DNA from: Macrothele yani
Lineage: Eukaryota > Arthropoda > Arachnida > Araneae > Macrothelidae
Length of the DNA: 64,000 nt
Reading direction: 5' to 3'
Assembly: GCA_039090855.1 (NCBI GenBank)
Contig: CM076990.1
Location: 199,521,232-199,585,231 of the forward strand
Part shown: piece by piece, positions 57,165 through 64,000 of the stretch
Position numbering within the stretch: the stretch's first letter is position 1
How the letters are laid out: the number at the start of each line of letters is the position of its first letter
Translations under genes and position numbers: made by a program
The notes under the pieces: model-generated
Seen by the model: the letters and a program-made list of their open reading frames with translations, nothing else
Database searches by the model: none
What the model was told of the DNA's origin: nothing

Positions 57165-57546
57165 CAACATAGTTGTCAACTGTTGTTGCCCATTTGCAAC
57201 ATGGTCTGATACACTGTGCATTCAGAGATTATCTAAGTCACACCAGTGTTAAAAATTCTGCAGTGATTTGCCTGGTTGTAGCCAGTCTGCTCACACAATT
57301 TTCTTTAATCTCAATTGGCCCTCTGATCCACCCAGTCTAAAAAATGGAACAGTATTTACACATCTTGATAAGCATCCAATAAAAAGGCAGCACTTAATTC
57401 CTTATATTTTATCTACAGATGTTCTTCTCAATTTTGTCGTTTTTTTTTTTTGTTTTTTTTTTCAATCTCTGGTTGGTTTTTACCAGCTTTAACCACTACG
57501 TACCTGAGTGAAAACACAATTTTGCAAGGAGAATCTCAACCATGTA

Positions 57547-58866
57547 CTAGTATGTTCAAAAAGTTCCGTAACTTTTTGAATATTTGCCAAATATCAGTGA
57601 ATTACGTCATTCCCAGCTGAGCAAGTGAAGAGCATCATGTGACCGACCAGCCAGAACCGGTTTGACCCAGATCCAACACGTACAGCGTATGTGCATTGTT
57701 TGTGATTACAGGCATTCGAGGCTCTCCGTCGCAAAGACAACGATGTCGAATTTTGAACAGCGATCAAGGGTAAAATTTTGTGTTCTGCTCGGAAAATCTT
57801 TTGCTGAGACTTTTCAAATGATTAAGTCAGCGTACAGTGAGAGTGCAATGAGTCGAACTAGAGTTTATGAGTGGCATCGACGATTCAAAAACAGGCAACA
57901 GAGTATCAAGGATGATAAGAGGTCAGGACGACCTTCAACATCCACAACGAATAAACAAATCGCCATTGTCAAAGATATTGTGAAACATGACCGTCGAAAA
58001 ACTGTTGCAGCGATTGCAGAAGTTGCCGGCATCTCAGTTGGAAGTTGCCATACCATTTTAACAGAGAAACTGGGCATGCATCACATGTGCCAACAAATTG
58101 TTCCCAAAAACCTGACACAAGAAAAAATGGATGAGCGAATGCAAGTTTGCGGGGATAACATCGATGCAGTGGATTCAGATCTCGATCTCTTGAATCAATT
58201 GATCACTGGCAATGAGACTTGGTGCTTTCTGTATCACCCCCAATCCAACCGACAGTCAAAAGTGTGGAAATCACCGTCGTCAACATGACCAAAAAGTTCA
58301 AGGCTGACCGCTCCAAAGGAAAGGTCTTGTTAACAGTTTTCTTCGATTGCAAGGGGTTCATATACAAGGAATTCCTTTAACATTGTCGTACAAACACTAA
58401 AGAAGAGTACGTCAACTTTCTGAAACGTCTCCGAGAATCAGTGAGATGCAAGTGATCCGATCCTTGGAAGACCAACTCGTGGGTGCTCCATCCCGATAAT
58501 GCGCCGGCTCACAGATCCCTCCTGGTGTCCGATTACCTGTCCAAACATCACATTCCCGTTCTTCCACAACCAGTTTATCTTTTGATCTCGCCCCGTGTGA
58601 CTTTTCCCTTTTACCCCAGATGAAGAATTTGTTTAAGGGGCAACGCTTCTCAAGTTTCGAAGAAGTGCAACGAACTGCGACGGAGGCACTCAAGGATGTG
58701 GCAAAAGAAGGCTTGCAATCTGCATTTAAATCTTTGTATGAGTGCTGGCAAAAATGCATAGTTGCACAGGGTAACTACTTTGGAAGGAAATAACACATAA
58801 ACAGGTATTATCTGTACTCATTTTTTTTTAATATAAAAAGTTCCGGAACTTTTTGAACGTACTGGT
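57547..58866 (+). mobile_element. mariner-like element, about 1.3 kb
   Basis: The left end CTAGTATGTTCAAAAAGTTC and the reverse complement of the right end (CCAGTACGTTCAAAAAGTTC) match at 18 of 20 positions and continue CGTAAC/CGGAAC. TA precedes and follows. The interior holds a transposase pseudogene. Confidence 0.92.
57743..58791 (+). pseudogene. mariner-like transposase, N-terminal half open, then frameshifted
   Basis: The frame from ATG 57743 reads MSNFEQRSRVKFCVLLGKSF, two helix-turn-helix regions (RVYEWHRRFKNRQQS and ISVGSCHTILTEKLGMHHM), and TGNETWCFLYHPQSNRQSKV, where the first catalytic Asp position reads N (TGNE for the usual TGDE). After a stop at 58286 the protein continues in other frames with VLLTVFFDCKGFIYKEF, WVLHPDNAPAHRSLLVSDYL and, after another shift, SSFEEVQRTATEALKDVAKE and CIVAQGNYFGRK. 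At least two frameshifts and several stops disable it. Confidence 0.88.
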
Positions 58867-59575
58867 ATAATAAACATACTCATTCAGACATTGAAGAAAA
58901 CTTTTCTATCAAAGTTATTGCGACAATTCAATGTTCATCTTATTTTGTTGAATACAATGAAACATTTCAGCAGAGGTCTTACACGATACAAAAAGAAAAT
59001 ACAGGTAATCTTTTTTGAGCAGTGGTTGCTGCGTTGGTTTTACAGCACCTATTTTAAAACGATTTACATCTTGCAAATATTTCTGCAAATACAAAATTTG
59101 GACTGTGTTTCTTGAACTTCTCTCCCACAAAGTGATTCTATGAGTTTGTACGAAATGCACATCACAATAATTCATACAACTCTGAAAGTAAGGTTAACAT
59201 ACCACAGCAATAATAAACAAGGATGCCACTGAATTCTTGGGTGTAATGAGTACATATTTTCTCAAAATCACTCTAGTCAACTGAAAGAATTTTAAGAAAT
59301 TTTAAAGTGTGCAATCAAAAGTTTTTAAAATATGCAATCAAAGAGTTAAGAGCTTCTGTAAAAGCATGTGGACAAATTTGGTTGTGTTCATTAATGTCTG
59401 AAGCAAAACGAATTCCATTATGAACTAAGCACAGATACTTCAGGAAATACAAACATGTACATCATTCAGTGGCATATTTTGCATTACTATGAACAACCAT
59501 CTAAGGAATGGGTGCACATTACATTACTGTAGATATAAATTATCATTTTAAAAACAGAAAATAAAAACTATTTAC
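58867..59575. other. Intronic sequence with no recognised feature
   Basis: AT-rich sequence between the mariner and the donor of exon 59576-59703. Short frames here have no family resemblance. Confidence 0.5.
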
Positions 59576-59703
59576 CCATCTCTGCTCTCAACCCAGCAGC
59601 AACAACACGGAGAAGACGATCTGATGGTGGGCATGATGGATGTGCTTTTACTAAATTGGAAAGGCTAACAGCAAGTGTCTGGTGACCATCATAAAACAGT
59701 TGA
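59576..59703 (-). CDS. CSTF1: CSTF1 internal exon (N-terminal dimerisation region)
   Basis: A 128-bp exon that enters with the last base of a codon and leaves with one base. It encodes QLFYDGHQTLAVSLSNLVKA then HPSCPPSDRLLRVVAAGLRA and EM. Animal CSTF1 has QLLYDGY..IA..L.....APSE.LL.L...GM at this place, the N-terminal helical domain that mediates CstF-50 homodimerisation. The acceptor is TATTTTTCAG and the donor GTAAAT. The upstream exon, carrying the start Met, should end in AG to complete a Ser codon; it was not found to the right and probably lies beyond 64000. Confidence 0.91.
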
Positions 59704-60185
59704 CTGAAAAATACACATTTGTAATCATCTCACTCATATATGTACATACATATATATATATAGTTTTGTTATATATTATAACATAAAACAATGCAAAAAA
59801 TGACATATTAAAATGTTTAAATGAGACAAAATATTGATTAAAATATGCATGAACATCCAGATTATGACCAGAAGTTTTTCAGCAGAGCATGAATTTCAAG
59901 TGTAAGATCCCACACATCCTGATTTTCTTGAGAATATTGATAAACATCTAATTATAAGAGAAGTTACACATCGCTATATCTGTGCTACTGGTTTACACAA
60001 AACAGCCAAATAAAACATCCACATCACAAATGTGATGTAAACATGTCTTTCACGAGAGAAGTCAGTGGTCAATTATTTCTGTGATAACTGACGTACAAGT
60101 ATCCCATAGAAGAAACGTACAACAAACCGCACTGTTAATCTTAAATTTATATGGTGTTATGCAAGATATTATCCACAAATGTATT
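59704..60185 (-). other. CSTF1: CSTF1 intron sequence with (TA)n
   Basis: The 5' intron adjacent to exon 59576-59703. It has a short (TA)n near 59752 and no gene. The whole stretch to 64000 belongs to this intron if exon 1 lies outside the window. Confidence 0.6.
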
Positions 60186-60284
60186 TTTTTGTTTTTTTGA
60201 TAGGGGGTTTAACGACCACCGTGAGCAACTCAGTGGGCTATAAGCAGTCACACGTCCTTAATTTAGGGCCACTGGTTCCATGCC
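60186..60284 (-). mobile_element. tRNA-derived SINE, family 1 (fragment)
   Basis: The 3' body (GGTTTAACGACCACCGTGAG, TATAAGCAGTCACACGTCC, GGGCCACTGGTTCC) is followed directly by ATGCC, so about 45 bp between GGTTCC and ATGCC is deleted. It ends at 60284, where the foldback arm begins. No tRNA head remains. Confidence 0.82.
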
Positions 60285-60712
60285 TTACCAATGCAGAGAT
60301 GCCAACCTGTTTCAGATATTTTCAGTAGTACTCGTACAAATTTTCAGTAGTTTTGGCCATTTTTCAGTAGTCATACCAAAAAGAATCATTTCAACCGAAG
60401 AAAATGTGGTATTACTCATTTATTTTAATTAGTATTTTTTATTTACTTATTCATTTATATACATGGAAATCTGTATCAAAATATTCCAAATTTTTCACAT
60501 GGAAAATAATATACACAATGAGTCATGACTGATACATTTTTTTACACAACAAAAAATTTATTAAACTCCTTTCTTTAGTGATTTGGCTGTAAATTGTTTT
60601 GCAGATTTGAGTTTCTCAGCAGAAAATATTTTTTTTCATAACACACTTGCACAGAGGAGAACATATTCATTTTAATAATTAATGACTTCATGGCTTCCTC
60701 TTATTACTTTCA

Positions 60713-60844
60713 GTATTATAAATATTTAACAGGAATCATCGAGGATAAATTTATTAAGGTACATATGTCTCCAAGAATCAGTGAGACGCAAGTGACCCTT
60801 AATAAATTTATCCTCGATAATTCCCGTTAAATATTTATAATATT
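60713..60844. repeat. Hairpin with mariner-derived loop
   Basis: The arms 60713-60760 and 60797-60844 are inverted copies (AAATATTTAAC and GAGGATAAATTTATTAAGG). The loop contains GTCTCCAAGAATCAGTGAGA then CGCAAGTGACCC, which matches 58427-58458 of the mariner-like transposase at 29 of 32 bases. Confidence 0.85.
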
Positions 60845-60879
60845 CATTTTTGCAATAAGAAGTGCTTCTACAGTTTCTA

Positions 60880-61180
60880 AACCTAAATTAGGTTGGAAAC
60901 AGGCTTGATTTTTTTAACTAAACTAAAACCTCTCTCACTCACTGCATTCGAGTGTGGAACTACAAGTATTGCAACCATTACTTTCGAAAGAATAGTATAC
61001 TTAACAGCTCCATTACAGCCTCTTAATTTTGAGATTTCTGACCAAGTGACATCTATTCTATCTGTTTCTGCTACATGGTCTCTAATTTGTCAGCTTGATA
61101 ACAAGCAATTCCGCTTCCAGTATATCAAGTTCATTTTCAGTTATTATAAATGGAAAGTGCTTGACTATGTATAATACAGA
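60880..61180 (-). pseudogene. hAT transposase C-terminal fragment
   Basis: The minus-strand reading includes VAILVVPHSNAVSERGFSLV followed by KKIKPVSNL. The SERGFSLVxKIK pattern is the conserved hAT C-terminal dimerisation motif. Upstream parts of the transposase are too decayed to follow with certainty. It lies inside 60294-63281. Confidence 0.75.
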
Positions 61181-61689
61181 AGTAAATGATGTTCTGGCTC
61201 TAAGTGAAGGATCTGCTACTTCTGCATGTTTTAAGAATTCATCATAGATCAGTATCTATTCTTGAATATAAGAACATTCTTCAATGTAAAATTTTCCAAC
61301 AGATGTATAGAACTTAGAAAGTTTGCTTTGATTTAAAATGATTTCGCTTAAATACATCCTTGTTTTTACTCCAATTACTAGTTGTATCCTATCTGACTTT
61401 TCTTTTTCAAAAACTGTTATTTGAAAAATTAAGCTCAACATTGCCATCAGCTGCGACAGTAGGCTTCACAAATCCCTTGGATGACAATTTTATCCATCAT
61501 GCTGAAATAACTTTCAGTTTGAGGACCATGAATACATGATAGCTTTCACTATTTTAGATAAAAGATAGAGTAACTTGGAGAATATGAATGCTTTTGAATA
61601 TCATGCATCAATTCTTACAAATTTTTCAGCTTCGTCACTTTTGTTTTCGAACTCTCCCCCCAACCCCTTTATCAAGCTGAAATGCAAAC

Positions 61690-62290
61690 CTTTTGGGGGG
61701 GAATATTTAAGAACACAGGATACACGCTTCAAACAACATTGGAAAAAAAAAATGACAGTTACGGGAGAAACCTTTGCTACGTCCAATTTCCGTTTTCGGA
61801 CATTTCCCTTCCATTTTACAGGTGAAATACAAATATTTATGAAATAAAATTAAATTTAACAACAATACTAGGCAGAGGAAACATTGCGTGAAAAATAAAA
61901 TCACAATTACGGGATAAATCTTCACTGTTTCCGAAAGCTTTGAAAGACGAAATTTCTGTTTTCGAAAGTTTCAGGCTGAAAGCATCCTTTACAACTATCA
62001 ATTACCCCAAAATTTTTATTCAGTTATGCATCGATCTTGAGGATAACCCAAATTACAACGAAAAAGGAAAAAATTCCTCGAAGCTGTGGCACTCTCTTGC
62101 CAGAAGATTACACAGGAATTTTTGCGCTGTCGAATTTCCGTTTTTGGAAATTGTCCCACCATTTTCAAAGTGAAATAAAAATATTTATGGAATAAAATGA
62201 TGTATAACAACAATACTGGACAAAGGCAACATCGAACGAAATTACGATTACAGGAAAAATCCTTACTTCATTCACTTCTGTTTTTGAAAG
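61690..62290 (-). repeat. GGAAG-rich dispersed repeat in the 60294 hAT
   Basis: Minus-strand copies of the repeat seen at 27540-28230: AACGGAAATTGGACGTAGCA-like, TAACTGTCATTTTTTT-like and ATAAATATTTGTATTTCACC-like segments occur about three times with a period near 200 bp. Confidence 0.6.
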
Positions 62291-62905
62291 GCAAAATGCT
62301 GTCCCAAAGCGTATTTTTAAGCGTTGGTAAAATTCTTCGATGCATAGTTTTACACATTGATGTCTTTTATGCGTTTCTCAAAGCGTATTTTTACCGTTTA
62401 TGTGTATTTTATGCGTTTCTCGACTTGTATTCCTACGCGGCGCAAAAATTCCTGATGCATATTTTTACGAGTTGGCCAAAATTTCGATGCGTACTAGACG
62501 CGCAATTATGCATTTCGGCGAAATCCAAGCATACTTTTCTGCAACGCAAGAAAAAAAAACTTCAAAATATTAATTACTGACATGAATGGCCGATGCATGC
62601 TTTAAAAAAACAACTCCGATGCCAGGCAATGACACTCACGTTATGCACCAGATGATTTTCAAGAGCTTGCCATTGCACTACGAAAGAGCTTCAGGCCGAA
62701 CTCTACCCATGTTCACCAAAGCGAGCAACGCTCAACGTCCCCAGAATGTTTCATGCTGGAGGGAGAGTTTTCACTTCGAATGACTCAGCGCAAGGCCACA
62801 CTCATTGAGTGGTGGTCGCTCGCGCTGAGATCCGAGCAGCTTTGAGCGGCAGAACTGGAGGTGCAGGCAGCATCGCAAGCAAAACGAATGACGGATCGTC
62901 AAGTG

Positions 62906-63126
62906 TTTTTTTTTTATTGATTGGAGGTTTAACGACCACCGTGAGCAACTCAATGGGCTATAAGCAGTCGCCCGTCCCTAATTAAGGGTCACTGGTTCCA
63001 GGGAAGGGAGAGAGCCAGTGCCGTAAAACAAACACAACATCCATGCCTTACTGGGATTCGAACCCGGACCCCTTTCGGACGAATGATCAGATGCCATCGC
63101 TTAGACCACTGCGCCACCGGGGCAGC
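62906..63126 (-). mobile_element. tRNA-derived SINE, family 1 (copy 4)
   Basis: A complete 221-bp copy from poly(T) to CGCCACCGGGGCAGC. GATCGTCAAGTG flanks both sides (62894-62905 and 63127-63138), a 12-bp target duplication. The good match to copies 1 and 3 indicates a young family. Confidence 0.94.
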
Positions 63127-63756
63127 GATCGTCAAGTGGCCGCTGTTGCGTTGGGAAGGGGAACAAGCAAAATAAAAATTAATAACTTCTGTTAATTTTC
63201 CGTATAAAAATCACAGTTTTCCTTAGTAAAAGAGCTACATCCGTAGGAACTACGGAGGTTCCGTAGTAGTTGGCATCTCTGCCAATGGTATCTCAGATGC
63301 TTAAATTACATTTCATGCACGTGGTATTGTGAAACCGAGAGGTTCAAATATACTAATAAGACTTGACATAAAAATCTAAAGCAACATTTACGCCAAAAAA
63401 ACTAGCAATACAATTCTCCAAATTTACAGTTAGAAATGAAAAGAATTATCTAACAAACTCTAAAATTCTCTTCAAATACAAATGACTTAAAACTCTATAG
63501 AAGTCCAGTTGACATCCAAGCTCAAGGACTTCCGTAAAAGTCTTAAATCATTTGTACTTGAAGAGAAGTTTAAAGTTCGTTAGATAATTCTTTTTGTTTC
63601 TAACTGTAAATTTGGAGAATTATATAGTTACTTTTTTTTGCGTAAATGTTGCTTTAAATTTTTATGTCAAGTCTTATTAACATACGTGAACTGCTCGGCT
63701 GCACAATACCATGTGCATGAAATGTATAGTTTAAGCATCTGAGATATCATTGGTAA

Positions 63757-64000
63757 GTAAACTTACAAATTAGGTATGTACTAAATACTTGCATGTTGGT
63801 TATTAACTGTACGTTTATTGGTGACAATCAGCGTAGAAGAATTTCCAGTAGCTAATGCCATATACTCAGATTATATTTTGTAATAAAAGCAATAGCTTGT
63901 TTTCAAAACTGTAGTGTTTTTTTTCAGTGCTAACTAGCAGCAGATCTTGTCTTGGATGATGGTCTAATTTCATTTCTGTATCATAAGCTGACTCAAACCA
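63757..64000. other. Intronic sequence at the window edge
   Basis: AT-rich sequence following the foldback. I see no splice-flanked exon and no repeat. Confidence 0.5.

Larger units (their letters stand above)
60294..63281 (-). mobile_element. hAT-like element with 6-bp target duplication, inserted in the foldback
   Basis: Perfect 13-bp ends CAGAGATGCCAAC and GTTGGCATCTCTG. CCAATG lies directly outside both (60288-60293 and 63282-63287). On the minus strand near 60970-60890 the frame reads VAILVVPHSNAVSERGFSLV, the hAT dimerisation signature, so this is a decayed autonomous hAT. It contains a hairpin (60713-60844), GGAAG-rich repeats (61690-62290) and a SINE (62906-63126). Confidence 0.9.
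60285..63756. repeat. Foldback element, arms about 228 bp, interrupted by a hAT
   Basis: The left arm is 60285-60293 plus 63288-63506; the right arm is 63526-63756; the loop is 19 bp. The arms share TTACCAATG, TATCTCAGATGCTTAAA, CATTTCATGCAC, AATAAGACTTGACATAAAAA, GCAACATTTACGC, AATTCTCCAAATTTACAGTT and AAAGAATTATCTAAC in inverted order. A hAT-like element (60294-63281) has split the left arm after TTACCAATG. There is no coding capacity in the arms. Confidence 0.9.

Noticed and set aside
59704..64000. First CSTF1 coding exon
   Set aside because: I looked for a minus-strand donor following a frame ending in Leu-Ile-Ile/Met-Ser before QLFYDG and found none; the region is filled by the SINE, hAT and foldback.

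Overview
This is eukaryotic, AT-rich nuclear DNA, most likely from an invertebrate and plausibly an arthropod. It has spliceosomal introns, RTE and other non-LTR fragments, Tc1/mariner, hAT and pogo/Tigger transposons, tRNA-derived SINEs and long microsatellites. I see no bacterial genes, operons or viral genomes. Species-level assignment is not possible from the sequence alone.

One host gene spans nearly the whole window on the minus strand. It is CSTF1 (CstF-50), the WD40 subunit of the cleavage stimulation factor used in pre-mRNA 3' end processing. Six short internal exons (59576-59703, 40855-40932, 24559-24651, 16409-16449, 16101-16223, 4841-4963) have consensus GT/AG sites and matching phases, and join into one 195-codon reading frame. 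The frame runs from the N-terminal dimerisation region into the second WD repeat. The first coding exon(s) lie right of position 64000 and the remaining WD exons lie left of position 1. Five of the six exons are too short or too interrupted to look like genes on their own.

Everything else is intron, and about half of it can be assigned to repeats. Intron 1-4840 holds a decayed zinc-finger hAT transposase. Intron 4964-16100 holds an almost full-length RTE retrotransposon, a hAT with a 5-bp target duplication, a LINE tail and a tandem-repeat element. Intron 16450-24558 holds a DD34D mariner and a 740-bp CAGG/GACA/GATA satellite. Intron 24652-40854 holds a 3.9-kb hAT, a Tigger fossil, a four-element nest (hAT containing pogo-like, which contains Tc1-like and a minisatellite-bearing hAT), a second RTE copy and a DD36E Tc1-like element. 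Intron 40933-59575 holds a second tandem-repeat element, a decayed ORF of an unnamed family, three Tc1-like elements, two hATs with 8-bp duplications, SINEs and a mariner. The right end, 59704-64000, holds a hAT inserted into one arm of a 230-bp foldback. The other foldback arm preserves the empty insertion site.

The TE genes do not cooperate with the host gene. They record successive insertions into very long introns. The best candidates for undescribed biology are a group of hAT-like elements with target duplications of 5, 6, 6, 7, 8 and 8 bp, several of which carry internal satellite arrays and a shared GGAAG-rich repeat; the tandem-repeat element present at 14480 and 42390; and the conserved ATGA stop/start overlap between endonuclease and reverse transcriptase in both RTE copies.
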